Shown here in pieces: positions 32,534 through 41,570 of a DNA stretch of 41,602 nt. The position numbers and the translations under genes are program-made. Position 1 is the stretch's first letter. Every line of letters begins with the position of its first letter. The notes beneath the pieces were generated by a model. It searched no databases. It was not told the DNA's origin and saw only the letters and a list, made by a program, of their open reading frames with translations. This DNA is from Cyanocohniella sp. LLY. GTDB taxonomy: Bacteria > Cyanobacteriota > Cyanobacteriia > Cyanobacteriales > Nostocaceae. The stretch covers positions 1 through 41,602 of the forward strand of contig JAKOMP010000059.1 of the NCBI GenBank assembly GCA_022241785.1. The letters are read 5' to 3'.

Positions 32534-33103
32534 CTAAGGCAATCCCGGAGAGACACTCACCGTCGCCCCATTGGGAATATCTAACTCAATATTCGGACCT
32601 CTATCTAAAACTTCAATATCCCACTGACCACGACCAGCGGTTTCAAAAACAATATAACGGCCATCTGGACTAATCCCAGGATTTCTGACCCAGCCACGAT
32701 AAGTTGGAGTGAGAATTTGTGACTTTTGGGTAGCGCGATCGTAAAGCGCCACTACGGGTCTACCCTGGTCACTAGTCAAATAAGCAATGTAACGCCCCGT
32801 ATAGCTCAGGCTAGGACTTTCGGTAATTGTCTGAGGTCGATTTAAGCCTGGGGTACGCACAAATTGTTGCTGTGATAAATCGTATACTAGTAGTTGATGA
32901 CTACCATTACGATTAGAAATAAACGCCAAAAAGCGTCCATTTCCACTCAATGCTGGTTGCTCTTCTGTGTAGCGACTATTGAGAGAGGTCGGCCCTATGG
33001 GTATTTCATTGGAACTACAAGATGCCAGTAAACTAGCAAAACTAACCACTAGGCTCCAATGAATTGGTCTTTGGAGCCGAAATTTAGGCGTAAGTTTTTT
33101 CAC
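32534..33103 (-). CDS. TolB-like (PD40 repeat) lipoprotein
   Basis: A 189-residue lipoprotein: signal helix HWSLVVSFASLLASC with the lipobox LLASC (Cys29), then three PD40-type propeller blades (ALSGNGRFLAFISNRNG; SLSYTGRYIAYLTSD; GISPDGRYIVFETAGRG). It is much shorter than true TolB and lacks its N-terminal domain. It starts with GTG, as no in-frame ATG is near. It is 47 nt downstream of ycf66 on the same strand and may be read from it. The role is unknown. Confidence 0.78.
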   Translation of the reverse strand: MKKLTPKFRLQRPIHWSLVVSFASLLASCSSNEIPIGPTSLNSRYTEEQPALSGNGRFLAFISNRNGSHQLLVYDLSQQQFVRTPGLNRPQTITESPSLSYTGRYIAYLTSDQGRPVVALYDRATQKSQILTPTYRGWVRNPGISPDGRYIVFETAGRGQWDIEVLDRGPNIELDIPNGATVSVSPGLP

Positions 33104-33150
33104 CTCAACTGTTTTCCATCGCCTCTCAGGTTAACTCTCACCTGACTGTT

Positions 33151-34059
33151 TTAAATCAAATCGTCATCAAAATCGGTCGAATTATCAGGCTCCTCATTGG
33201 GCTTTTCAATGGGGTTATATGGTACGTAGTCAGTTGGTATAGCATCATCATCCTCACGTGGTCTCCGTGAAACTGAGTCAGCAGGCGGACGACGCTTTCT
33301 GGGTCTGGGAGGGATATCCTGGTCACGAATTTCCGGACGCGGTGAGCTACCACTAGTACGACGAGAGGATTTTCTTACTTCTGTGCTGGAACTTTCCCAA
33401 TCATCAACTTCCCCACCAGAAGAACTCCAATCTTCTTTTTCATAATTCTCAGGGCTGCGACTTACAGGACGATTAGAACTAGGACGGCGCTTTCTTTCTG
33501 CTATTTCTGGTCTTTCCCTGCTGCTGCGGGTTTCTGGACGACGAGGTGGTTGATCTTCGTAGTAATCATCACGAGAGGAACGAGTATCCCTGCTGCCCCG
33601 AATCCGAGGACGGACAGGTGGTTCTTCTTCTTCATAAGGCAGTGGTTCTAAATCAGTGTCCACTTCAGCCTCATATCCCCTGCGATTGTACGAATAGTTC
33701 CGGCTGACTTCTCGCTCGTCATCCACAATAGGAGTGTTACGTTTAGCTTGTTGAGTAGCAATACCTCGCAGGCGAATACTTTCAACTGCAAAAAAGACAG
33801 TTGAGCCAACTAAAAGCAGCTGATTAAATTGCAAAATTGGGTCTAAACGCCATCCTTGGAAAATGAGAATGAAGCCACAGAGCAAGCCCACCGCTGCAAA
33901 AAATATATCTTGATCTCGTGACAATTCTGGACGCACAGTGCGGAGAAAATACAGTGCTGCCCCAGACACAGCCAGGAAAATTCCTAGAATACTGGCTGAG
34001 TTCGCCCCAAAATTGACCTGAGCCAGAACGCTGGCTGAGTTCAGCCCAAAATTTATCAT
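33151..34059 (-). CDS. ycf66: Ycf66 family protein
   Basis: A 302-residue protein with the Ycf66 domain in the first 110 residues: VNFGANSASILGIFLAVSG, YFLRTVRPELSRDQDIFFAA, and IFQGWRLDPILQFNQ, with three or so membrane helices. The remaining 190 residues are low-complexity, rich in Arg, Ser, Asp and Pro. Ycf66 is conserved in cyanobacteria and some plastids; its function is unknown. Its first 25 residues contain a near-duplication (INFGLNSASVLA, then VNFGANSASILG). It lies 260 bp downstream of psbX, the usual neighbour. Confidence 0.9.
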   Translation of the reverse strand: MINFGLNSASVLAQVNFGANSASILGIFLAVSGAALYFLRTVRPELSRDQDIFFAAVGLLCGFILIFQGWRLDPILQFNQLLLVGSTVFFAVESIRLRGIATQQAKRNTPIVDDEREVSRNYSYNRRGYEAEVDTDLEPLPYEEEEPPVRPRIRGSRDTRSSRDDYYEDQPPRRPETRSSRERPEIAERKRRPSSNRPVSRSPENYEKEDWSSSGGEVDDWESSSTEVRKSSRRTSGSSPRPEIRDQDIPPRPRKRRPPADSVSRRPREDDDAIPTDYVPYNPIEKPNEEPDNSTDFDDDLI

Positions 34060-34319
34060 TGTTCTTTTCCCAATATCAAATCTATGTTAGCGAGTCACAA
34101 TTAAAAGCACTACTCTAATCAAACACAATATATTTAAGCTTCCAAGCATCTGGCAAAGAAAGCTTCTGAGGCTGTTTACCGAAAGCTAAAAAAACCTATG
34201 TCTGTCAGCTAAGTATACCTTGTTCTCAGTAGGCGGATTTGATGCCTTCAAAGCAATTTAGATAGATAGCTAACAGACAATCGGTAGTGATATGAGAGTC
34301 AAACAGACTCTCCCAAGCA

Positions 34320-34439
34320 TTATGAACGCTGGATTTTATCTTTCTGGCTAATGAAAATCAAACCAACTGTAACTGGAATAACTACAATTACAAAACCCCA
34401 AAACAAACTCCAAAGAAAATTTGCTAAAGAAGGCGTCAT
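34320..34439 (-). CDS. psbX: Photosystem II subunit PsbX
   Basis: A 39-residue protein, [20 protein letters not shown] continuing to [19 protein letters not shown], which matches PsbX along its full length. It is a single-helix subunit near cytochrome b559 in photosystem II that affects quinone exchange. It lies upstream of ycf66 on the same strand, a known cyanobacterial order. The ribosome binding site is weak. Confidence 0.93.
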   Translation of the reverse strand: MTPSLANFLWSLFWGFVIVVIPVTVGLIFISQKDKIQRS

Positions 34440-34701
34440 AGTTCTCAACCTTTTTTTACACACTTCATCACAATTCTAATATGGTGGATCACTTCCTTGA
34501 GAATCCTTTGAACATAGGTTGCCAAACTTGATTAGCATCATCACAAGTTATGGAGTGAAAAACTTGGGTGTATTTGCCCTGGAATCAGCAAGAGTGAGTG
34601 ACAGTATTTGGTTAGAATGAGAGAGAGAATGCTTTACAAAGCTTAAAATTTTCTGGCTTTCGCCTAAGTTTTTCTTGGTTCATAGATAGTAGTTCAAACC
34701 A

Positions 34702-34995
34702 ATGACTGGTGTTAACTTGACCGTTTGGATTCTCGGCCCTGTACTGGGACTGATGACGTTCTTGTTTATTTTCCGCATAATTCTCACTTGGTATCCCCAA
34801 GTAGACCTAAATCGTTTGCCCTTTAATCTCATAGCTTGGCCGACCGAACCATTTTTAGTGCCGTTGCGAAAGCTAGTACCACCTATTGGTGGGGTAGATA
34901 TCACTCCTATTCTTTGGGTAGGCATTTTCAGCCTGGTCAGGGAAATTCTTTTAGGTCAGCAAGGATTACTCACTATGATGACTCGGGTGAATTGA
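34702..34995 (+). CDS. YggT family (Ycf19-like) membrane protein
   Basis: A 97-residue protein with two membrane helices and the YggT marker in between: FRIILTWYPQVDLNRLPFNL followed by PTEPFLVPLRKLVPPIGGVD. Homologues (Ycf19, CCB3) are linked to cytochrome b6 haem attachment and thylakoid or division functions. It is divergent from psbX across 262 bp. No Shine-Dalgarno sequence is seen. Confidence 0.9.
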   Translation: MTGVNLTVWILGPVLGLMTFLFIFRIILTWYPQVDLNRLPFNLIAWPTEPFLVPLRKLVPPIGGVDITPILWVGIFSLVREILLGQQGLLTMMTRVN

Positions 34996-34998
34996 ATT

Positions 34999-35040
34999 AG
35001 GGAGTAGGGAGTAGGGAGTAGGGAGTAGGGAGTAGGGAGT
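34999..35040. repeat. Heptanucleotide tandem repeat (AGGGAGT x6)
   Basis: Six perfect 7-bp units start 3 bp after the yggT stop. They are followed closely by a second heptamer array of different sequence. Confidence 0.9.
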
Positions 35041-35046
35041 AGCTAA

Positions 35047-35074
35047 CTCTAGCCTCTAGCCTCTAGCCTCTAGC
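35047..35074. repeat. Heptanucleotide tandem repeat (CTCTAGC x4)
   Basis: Four perfect 7-bp units lie just before the convergent accC stop. The unit is the same type as the array at 3474-3508. Confidence 0.9.
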
Positions 35075-35083
35075 CCCCAGTTC

Positions 35084-36427
35084 CTAGATATTCATCTCCT
35101 GCACAAAATTGGTATAAACATTACCTTGTAAAAATTGTGGGTTTTCCATAATCTTTTGATGAAACCCAATAGTGGTTGGTAATCCGGTAATGGCACACTC
35201 TCGCAGTGCGCGTTTCATGCGGTTAATGGCAGTAGCCCGGTCTGGCCCCCAAACAATTAACTTACCAATTAGGGAATCATAATAGGGAGGAATTTGGTAG
35301 TCGGTGTAAACATGAGAATCAATGCGAACACCGGGCCCACCAGGGGGAAGATAACCACTAATACGTCCCGGAGCTGGGCGAAAGTCATGGTCGGGGTCTT
35401 CAGCGTTGATGCGGCATTCTATTGAATGACCCCGCAAGACTACTTGGTTTTGGGTAAGCTTTAGTCTCTCCCCTTGGGCAATGCGGATTTGTTCCGCAAC
35501 TAAGTCTATTCCAGTAATCATCTCTGTGACTGGATGCTCAACTTGAATCCGGGTGTTCATCTCCATAAAGTAGAATTTACCAGATCTATCCAGCAGAAAC
35601 TCCACTGTGCCAGCCCCAGTAAAGTTGATAAACTGAGCAGCTCTGACCGCGGCTTGTCCCATCTTTTCTCGTAGTTCTGGGTCAAGTGCCGGACTGGGTG
35701 CTTCTTCTAACAGTTTTTGATTGCGGCGCTGAATTGAGCAATCTCTTTCACCTAAATGGATAACGTTGCCATAATTATCTGCTAGGATTTGGAACTCAAT
35801 ATGGCGGGGACGTTCAATAAATTTTTCTATATAAACGCCAGAATTACCAAAGGCAGCTCCCGCTTCTCCTTGGGCGGCCAAGAAAAGTTTGACAAATTCA
35901 CTTTCAGAACGTACCAGACGCATACCCCGTCCACCGCCACCCGCAGTAGCTTTAATCATTACGGGATAATCCATCTCCTTGGCAATGACCAGTCCTTCTT
36001 CCTCGGATTCTACCAACCCATCACTACCCGGTACAGTTGGTACCATAGCTTTTTGCATGGTGTCTTTGGCAGTTGATTTATCTCCCATCAGCCTAATAGC
36101 TTCGGGGGTTGGGCCGATAAAGGCAATATGATGGTCGGCACAAATTTCGGCAAAGCGAGCATTTTCTGCTAGGAAACCATAACCAGGATGAATGGCACTG
36201 GCATTGCGCGTCAGGGCAGCAGCAATAATATTAGGAATATTCAAATAACTTTTACTGCTAGCAGGTTCGCCAATGCACACTGCTTCGTCGGCAAGTTGTA
36301 CGTGCAGAGCATTTCGGTCAACGGTGGAGTGAACCGCAACAGTCGCTATCCCCATTTCTTCACAGGCTCGGAGAATGCGAAGGGCGATTTCTCCCCGATT
36401 GGCAATTAATATTTTGTCAAACTTCAT
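35084..36427 (-). CDS. accC: Biotin carboxylase subunit of acetyl-CoA carboxylase
   Basis: A 447-residue enzyme that carboxylates biotin on AccB, the first step of fatty-acid synthesis. It begins [20 protein letters not shown] and has the ATP-grasp glycine loop [29 protein letters not shown], and the active site [15 protein letters not shown]. The length equals that of the Anabaena AccC I recall. The open frame extends to 36541 but conservation starts at ATG 36427. accB is not next to it, which is usual for cyanobacteria with scattered acc genes. Confidence 0.96.
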   Translation of the reverse strand: MKFDKILIANRGEIALRILRACEEMGIATVAVHSTVDRNALHVQLADEAVCIGEPASSKSYLNIPNIIAAALTRNASAIHPGYGFLAENARFAEICADHHIAFIGPTPEAIRLMGDKSTAKDTMQKAMVPTVPGSDGLVESEEEGLVIAKEMDYPVMIKATAGGGGRGMRLVRSESEFVKLFLAAQGEAGAAFGNSGVYIEKFIERPRHIEFQILADNYGNVIHLGERDCSIQRRNQKLLEEAPSPALDPELREKMGQAAVRAAQFINFTGAGTVEFLLDRSGKFYFMEMNTRIQVEHPVTEMITGIDLVAEQIRIAQGERLKLTQNQVVLRGHSIECRINAEDPDHDFRPAPGRISGYLPPGGPGVRIDSHVYTDYQIPPYYDSLIGKLIVWGPDRATAINRMKRALRECAITGLPTTIGFHQKIMENPQFLQGNVYTNFVQEMNI

Positions 36428-36838
36428 TTTTAGCTTTGATACTAGTACCAGTAGATAAACATTGTCTCCTATCCCATTTGCCACAATGCTGGCGCTTGCT
36501 CTCAAATTATGACAGGAGTTTTTTAGCTTCATCCTCAGCAAATTTTAAATAGGATTTGGCTTCCTGCTTCTACGGGACTTAACTAAACTAACAATATTGC
36601 ATTTGCTAGTCTCTGCCAGTTTCCCGAACTAGACTGTTGTGAGCAAATTTTGCATCTTACAGTAGCCATACCCTTTTTAATATCACTTGTGGAGTTACTT
36701 TATTTCTGTCCGTCATATATCCACCTTCAGGAAATTTGGGTACAATTCAACTTAAATTTTTGGTGAATTTTGGTAAATTTAAATATTTCCTAACTGAATT
36801 AATTTTTTTGTGCTACTATTTACTCTTGGACAACTAAC
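36428..36838. other. Intergenic region between accC and tRNA-Leu
   Basis: About 410 bp with no supported gene. It should contain the accC promoter and, near the right end, the tRNA promoter; TACTAT around 36814 is -10-like. Confidence 0.35.
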
Positions 36839-36919
36839 GCGGATGTGGCGGAATTGGTATACGCGCACGCTTGAGGTGCGTGTGGCTTTGCCTTGCGAGT
36901 TCGAGTCTCGCCATCCGCA
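36839..36919 (+). tRNA. trnL-GAG: tRNA-Leu (anticodon GAG)
   Basis: An 81-nt cloverleaf: acceptor stem GCGGATG/CATCCGC with discriminator A; anticodon stem CACGC/GCGTG with loop TTGAGGT, so anticodon GAG; a long variable arm (GGC TTT GCC); T stem GCGAG/CTCGC with loop TTCGAGT. The long variable arm is typical of class II leucine tRNA. CCA is not encoded. No intron is present. Confidence 0.93.
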
Positions 36920-37080
36920 TTTTTTCGGTGTTGAGTACTGTTAACGTAGTGGAGCGTCAGCTGTACTTAGCACCTATAAAGATTTTTAAAATACCCCATG
37001 TTCTACTATCTACTGGATTCCTATTGGAACACCTTGTTTTTTGTGCTTTGATAGAGATAGGTGAACTTTTGTAAAGAACA

Positions 37081-37710
37081 TTGACTGCAATTTTTACAGC
37101 TACCAACAACTCAACACTGCCGACTGCATGGCATCGCCTCACTCCGATTTGGCAAGGTGGCGAGGAAGTTATACAAACAAGTTTGCCCCATACTCAGCTG
37201 GCACCGGCTTGGCAGTTATTACTGTTAGGTGACGGCTCGCCCACCAGGCATTTACAGTTGCTCACTGGTGAACGAACAGAAGTAGATGTCATCGACATGT
37301 CTTTGATTGGCATGAATTTAGATGATGCCCCAGATTTAATTAAAGCTGTACCAGGGCCACGATTGCGGCGACAGGTGTGGTTACGTACCGCCTCTGGTCA
37401 GCGATTAGGTTATGCAACTTCATGGTGGGAAGCTAGTCATATTGATGAGTTTTTACAAAATCGTTCATTACCGATTTGGGCGAGTTTAGCTCGTATCCGC
37501 ACAGAGTTATATCGAGATATTCAAGGAATTTACTACGGCGACTCGGCTGCACTAGAATCAGGGTTTGAAGTGGCTGGCCCTTTTTGGGGTCGGCATTATT
37601 TATTTTGGCATCATGGACAGCCCCTGACTTTGATTTATGAAGTTTTTTCGCCTTATTTGACCAAATATTTGGGATCTACACAGATGGTTTCTTCTAATGG
37701 CAAAGTATAG
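37081..37710 (+). CDS. Chorismate lyase (DUF98 / UbiC-like)
   Basis: A 209-residue protein of the cyanobacterial chorismate lyase family, which makes 4-hydroxybenzoate for plastoquinone. Supporting stretches are GDGSPTRHLQLLTGERTEVD, LRRQVWLRTASGQRLGYATS, and FWGRHYLFWHHGQPLTLIYE. The start is TTG at 37081; a stop codon lies 6 nt upstream in frame and the next Met is at residue 73, so TTG is the only near start. It is downstream of tRNA-Leu and probably has its own promoter. Confidence 0.82.
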   Translation: MTAIFTATNNSTLPTAWHRLTPIWQGGEEVIQTSLPHTQLAPAWQLLLLGDGSPTRHLQLLTGERTEVDVIDMSLIGMNLDDAPDLIKAVPGPRLRRQVWLRTASGQRLGYATSWWEASHIDEFLQNRSLPIWASLARIRTELYRDIQGIYYGDSAALESGFEVAGPFWGRHYLFWHHGQPLTLIYEVFSPYLTKYLGSTQMVSSNGKV

Positions 37711-38248
37711 ACTCTATCCTGTAGGAACTTTTAGGAGGAAACGAGAAGTCACAAGTCAGCAGTGAGCTAGGGGATGGATTCTTTTTTCTAGGGAATTCAC
37801 GGTGATTGAGGTATCTCTATTTTCGTTTTGCGGTACTAGCCTTGAATGAGCTAAGTCTGATAAGCTAATGGTTTTGAATTTGACAAAATCAAAATTCATC
37901 AAAGTGATGGTATTTCGTGACGATATAGAGCAGCTGACGATGACTTGCAGCTTTTTCAGGTTAGTTATATTCTCAAAGTGCTGATAATGACAGATTTATC
38001 TTTCAGGGATTGGTCTGTCGAGGGAAGCATCCCAGAAAATTGACCTGCTAAATTTAACAAAGCATGTTAAAAAAGTTAACTAACAAGAAAAAACTACTAT
38101 TGAAAGTGTAAAAACTGTGATAAACGCAGTATCCATCAAATCCAGGGTAGAAAAATTAATCTTATAAGCTGCCCTAGAGAAAGAAAATTTTAGTTTACTT
38201 GCTTGATCAATCAAGCAATGAATTTGCAAGTATGAGGTGTAGGTTTCA
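37711..38248. other. Long gene-free region upstream of the DUF3352 gene
   Basis: About 540 bp with no supported ORF or RNA gene. It contains the palindrome at 38199-38218. Confidence 0.4.
38199..38218. promoter_or_regulatory. Palindrome 31 bp upstream of the DUF3352 start
   Basis: TTGCTTGAT and ATCAAGCAA are perfect 9-bp inverted repeats around a 2-bp centre. It is close enough to the start codon to be an operator or a hairpin in the leader. Confidence 0.45.
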
Positions 38249-40009
38249 ATGGCACTGCCTATTGTGTCTGTTCTAAAAAGTAAAAAAAAGAAACCGTCTC
38301 TGATGCTGACGCTTTCTGCTGCTGGATTATTGATTGGTGGTGGCGCAGTAACGTACTGGTTTTTATCTCAGAGACAAACTTCCCGAAACTTGCCAGTAGG
38401 TGCCAATATTATTCCTCAAGATGCCTTGTTTACAGTTTCTTTAACGACAGATCCCCAACAGTGGCAGAAATTGCAAGAGTTGGGTACAAAAGAAACCCAA
38501 GCAGAAATAAATAAAAATTTAGTCCAGTTACGCGATCGCTTCCTGACTAATAATGGTTATGACTTTGAAAAAGATATTCAGCCCTGGGTAGGCAATGAAG
38601 TCACCCTGGGAATATTGTCGCCACCAATGCAACCAGCACTTAAACCCGTGGCTACCGATGGAGATGCGGTCAGTACTCAGCAGTCGATGGTCATGGTATT
38701 ACCTGTGAACAATCCAGAAGCTGCCAAAAACATTTTGGCTGAACCTAAAACACCTAAACAAGGGACATGGGTTGAGCGCACTTATCAGGGAATCACTATT
38801 AAACAAAGTCAGGGTCAAGCAGGAGCAAAGCTTTCAGCCGCATTGTTAGATGGTAGGTTTCTCGTCATTACTGACCATCCTCACGCTACAGAACGAGCAA
38901 TAGATGCCTATCAAAGTAAAACATCACTGGCAACAGTGGGCGGCTTTGCTGATAATTTCCCCAAAATTGCCAAGAATCGCCCCTTTGCTCAGTTTTATGT
39001 GAACGTCCCCATAGCTGCCAGAATAGCTGCTGCTTCTCCCAAACGCCCGTTACCAGCTCAAGTTTTAGCTCAACTGCAAAATAACCAAGGTTTAGCAGGA
39101 TCTATGACCTTGGAACCAGAAGGAGTACGCTTAAAAGGTATTTCCTGGCTAAATCCTAATAGTCAGCGGGTTTTAGCAGTGGAAAATCAAGCCGGAACTA
39201 TGCAAAACCGTGTACCTGCGGAAACCTTAATGATGCTTTCTGGAGGGAACTTACAGCGGTTGTGGGGAGATTACGTTTTAACATCGCAAAAAAATCCCCT
39301 CTCGCCCATATCACCAGAACAGTTGCGGAGTGGTGTCAAGTCACTAACCAACCTGGATTTAGACCAGGATTTTCTCAGTTGGATGCAAGGAGAGTTTTCT
39401 GTCTCCGTGATTCCCAATACCTCAACAGATGATTCTGCCAAAGATTTCCGAGCAGGTTTTCTTTTTATGGTACAGGCAAGCGATCACTCATCAGCTGAAG
39501 CATCCTTGAAAAAGCTGGATGAGGTGATGAAAAGCCAATACCAGTTCCGCATTCAACAGGGGACAGTCGCCAGTAATCCTGTTGTTAACTGGATTACACC
39601 TTTTAATACTTTAACTGCTACCCGTGGCTGGTTAGATGGCGATATCGCTTTCTTAGCCTTGGGCGCTCCGATCACAGATAAAATCGTTCCTAAGCCCAAC
39701 TACACACTAGCTAGTACCCTGCCATTTCAGCAAACGGTTCCTACAGAACCCAATCCCACAAATGGGCAATTTTTTCTAGATATGGAAAGGACTGTCAAAA
39801 ACTTTACTTTAACTACGTTGTTTCCTAACCAACAAATTTTGCTAGACGCAACCCGTTCCATTGGAGTAACAGCCGCTGTCAGTGATAATCGCAGTACCCG
39901 TTACGATATTTTTATCGCCCTGAAAAAAGATGACACCTCAGCCGTCTCACCTAGTTCTAGTACTGCTGTAATCCCGCCTCTTACTACACCAGCAGTTACA
40001 GTCCCCTAA
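38249..40009 (+). CDS. DUF3352 protein, membrane-anchored, unknown
   Basis: A 586-residue protein with an N-terminal membrane helix (LMLTLSAAGLLIGGGAVTYW) and a large outer domain of the DUF3352 type, which is widespread in cyanobacteria. Typical segments are VPAETLMMLSGGNLQRLW, FLSWMQGEFSVSVIP and DGRFLVITDHPHATERAID. The C-terminus is Pro/Thr/Val-rich. No known activity exists for the family to my knowledge. GAGGT lies about 10 nt before the ATG. Confidence 0.82.
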   Translation: MALPIVSVLKSKKKKPSLMLTLSAAGLLIGGGAVTYWFLSQRQTSRNLPVGANIIPQDALFTVSLTTDPQQWQKLQELGTKETQAEINKNLVQLRDRFLTNNGYDFEKDIQPWVGNEVTLGILSPPMQPALKPVATDGDAVSTQQSMVMVLPVNNPEAAKNILAEPKTPKQGTWVERTYQGITIKQSQGQAGAKLSAALLDGRFLVITDHPHATERAIDAYQSKTSLATVGGFADNFPKIAKNRPFAQFYVNVPIAARIAAASPKRPLPAQVLAQLQNNQGLAGSMTLEPEGVRLKGISWLNPNSQRVLAVENQAGTMQNRVPAETLMMLSGGNLQRLWGDYVLTSQKNPLSPISPEQLRSGVKSLTNLDLDQDFLSWMQGEFSVSVIPNTSTDDSAKDFRAGFLFMVQASDHSSAEASLKKLDEVMKSQYQFRIQQGTVASNPVVNWITPFNTLTATRGWLDGDIAFLALGAPITDKIVPKPNYTLASTLPFQQTVPTEPNPTNGQFFLDMERTVKNFTLTTLFPNQQILLDATRSIGVTAAVSDNRSTRYDIFIALKKDDTSAVSPSSSTAVIPPLTTPAVTVP

Positions 40010-40142
40010 TTCCCGAAAGCTGGTACATAGTTTTTAGTAATGCTTAAGCGAGACTAAAAACCCTGTCTGATGAGTCTCTAAGCAGATAGGATCATAACAG
40101 TCGGAATCAATATTTTAACGAATCCACTGGGGAGAACACTTT

Positions 40143-41198
40143 ATGAATCTGGTTGAACTCCAGAACTGGCTGGACAATGCCTCTTTTGCCGTATTATTCC
40201 TCACCATGCTGGTGTACTGGGGAGGAGCAGCTTTTCCTAATCTGCCAGCAATTGCGGCTGTGGGAACGGCTGGGATGGCTATAGCTAATTTGTGCATAGC
40301 TACCTTATTAGGAGCGAGATGGATAGAAGCTGGTTATTTTCCCCTGAGTAATCTGTATGAGTCCTTATTTTTCTTAGTTTGGGGAATTACCGCAGTTCAT
40401 CTTTTTGCCGAAAACACCAGTCGCAGCCGCCTAGTGGGAGTTGTCACTGCCCCTGTAGCCATGGGGATTACTGCTTTTGCTGCCCTCACCTTACCATCAG
40501 AAATGCAAGCATCAGAACCCTTAGTCCCAGCGCTGAAGTCCAATTGGCTGATGATGCACGTCAGTGTGATGATGTTGAGTTATGCCGCTTTGATGGTAGG
40601 CGCACTACTAGCGATCGCATTTCTCATTGTCACTCGTGGTCAAAACATTCAACTTCAAGGCAGTTCTGTCGGTACTGGTGGCTACCGCAGCAACGGCTAC
40701 CGCTTGCACAAAGCGGGTGAGCTAATTACTGAACCAGCAACACCTGTAGGGGACAATAATGGCTTTGCTCGTTTTGAAAGTAATAACAATGGCAACGGTA
40801 ATACTGCTGTGATGAATTTAGTAGCTGCTGAATCTTCTAGCGTAGCCACTGCCAATGAACCCCTTTCACCACAGCGCCTTAGCCTGGCTGAAACTCTAGA
40901 TAATATCAGCTATCGCGTCATTGGGCTGGGATTTCCCCTACTAACTATTGGCATTATCGCTGGTGCAGTTTGGGCTAACGAAGCTTGGGGTTCCTACTGG
41001 AGTTGGGACCCTAAAGAAACCTGGGCGTTAATAACCTGGTTAGTTTTTGCTGCTTACCTCCACGCCCGCATTACTCGCGGTTGGCAAGGTCGTCGCCCAG
41101 CAATTTTAGCTGCTAGTGGCTTTGTGGTTGTCTGGATTTGCTATCTTGGTGTGAATCTTTTAGGTAAGGGCTTGCATTCTTACGGTTGGTTTTTTTAA
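40143..41198 (+). CDS. ccsA: Cytochrome c biogenesis protein CcsA
   Basis: A 351-residue polytopic membrane protein with the haem-handling WWD motif [20 protein letters not shown] near residue 280 and conserved histidines before and after it ([24 protein letters not shown]). With CcsB (Ccs1) it carries haem across the thylakoid membrane and attaches it to apocytochromes. A hydrophilic loop of about 70 residues, rich in Asn and Gly (about 165-235), is an insertion compared with plastid CcsA. GGGGAGAA lies before the ATG. Confidence 0.93.
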   Translation: MNLVELQNWLDNASFAVLFLTMLVYWGGAAFPNLPAIAAVGTAGMAIANLCIATLLGARWIEAGYFPLSNLYESLFFLVWGITAVHLFAENTSRSRLVGVVTAPVAMGITAFAALTLPSEMQASEPLVPALKSNWLMMHVSVMMLSYAALMVGALLAIAFLIVTRGQNIQLQGSSVGTGGYRSNGYRLHKAGELITEPATPVGDNNGFARFESNNNGNGNTAVMNLVAAESSSVATANEPLSPQRLSLAETLDNISYRVIGLGFPLLTIGIIAGAVWANEAWGSYWSWDPKETWALITWLVFAAYLHARITRGWQGRRPAILAASGFVVVWICYLGVNLLGKGLHSYGWFF

Positions 41199-41209
41199 TT
41201 GCCCTCTAA

Positions 41210-41235
41210 CCCCTCCTGTTGCTTGTGAGGAGGGG
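41210..41235. terminator. Hairpin after ccsA
   Basis: CCCCTCCT (41210-41217) pairs with AGGAGGGG (41228-41235), 8 bp with a 10-nt loop. It follows the ccsA stop by 11 bp. The following bases are AAAACAAG, so it lacks a T run on the plus strand; it may still stop or stabilise transcripts. Confidence 0.4.
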
Positions 41236-41300
41236 AAAACAAGCGATGGAAATTCACTACTATCTCCTGGGAATTATAAGTTTAGTTACAGGAGATATGT

Positions 41301-41456
41301 ATGGGAAATACATTTGAACATCTAAATGCTGATGAAGTTGTGTCTGTAGAAGCAAATACTTTTTATAATTTAGACGTTTCTCGAACTTTCAAAGTCCATG
41401 ATTTACTGATAGCTATTAGAGAATACGTCAATGCAGATAATACAACTAAAATTTAA
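41301..41456 (+). CDS. Small ORF of 51 residues with a strong ribosome binding site, unknown
   Basis: AGGAG (41290-41294) lies 6 nt before ATG 41301. The peptide is MGNTFEHLNADEVVSVEANT, FYNLDVSRTFKVHDLLIAIR and EYVNADNTTKI. It is acidic and soluble with no known motif. A competing ATG at 41297 closes after 6 codons, so ATG 41301 is the useful one. Composition and ribosome binding site favour a real gene; I recognise no family. Confidence 0.5.
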   Translation: MGNTFEHLNADEVVSVEANTFYNLDVSRTFKVHDLLIAIREYVNADNTTKI

Positions 41457-41467
41457 TATCAGTCCAG

Positions 41468-41570
41468 GCGATTAGAAATCGCAGCTACACAGACAAAACC
41501 CACCTACGTGGGTTAAAAAATCTTGATTTTGTGTTAGTCCGCGCAGGCGGACTTTGTTTGTGTAGTAGCG
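41468..41570. repeat. Dispersed inverted-repeat element near the window end
   Basis: Outer arms CTACACAGACAAA (41485-41497) and TTTGTTTGTGTAG (41553-41565) pair with one mismatch. Inside are two hairpins, ACCCACCTACGTGGGTT (41498-41514) and AGTCCGCGCAGGCGGACT (41537-41554); a small one, GCGATTAGAAATCGC (41468-41482), precedes the arms. I recall such elements (GCCTGCGCGGACT cores) as common in Nostoc intergenic DNA. No coding capacity. Confidence 0.7.

Noticed and set aside
34999-35074. Tandem repeats considered as a CRISPR array
   Set aside because: Units are 7 bp with no spacers; these are simple tandem repeats. No CRISPR-like spacing occurs elsewhere in the window.
37081-37710. Idea that the chorismate lyase gene is truncated because it lacks an ATG
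   Set aside because: A TTG start just after an in-frame stop gives a protein of normal family length, so no truncation needs to be assumed.
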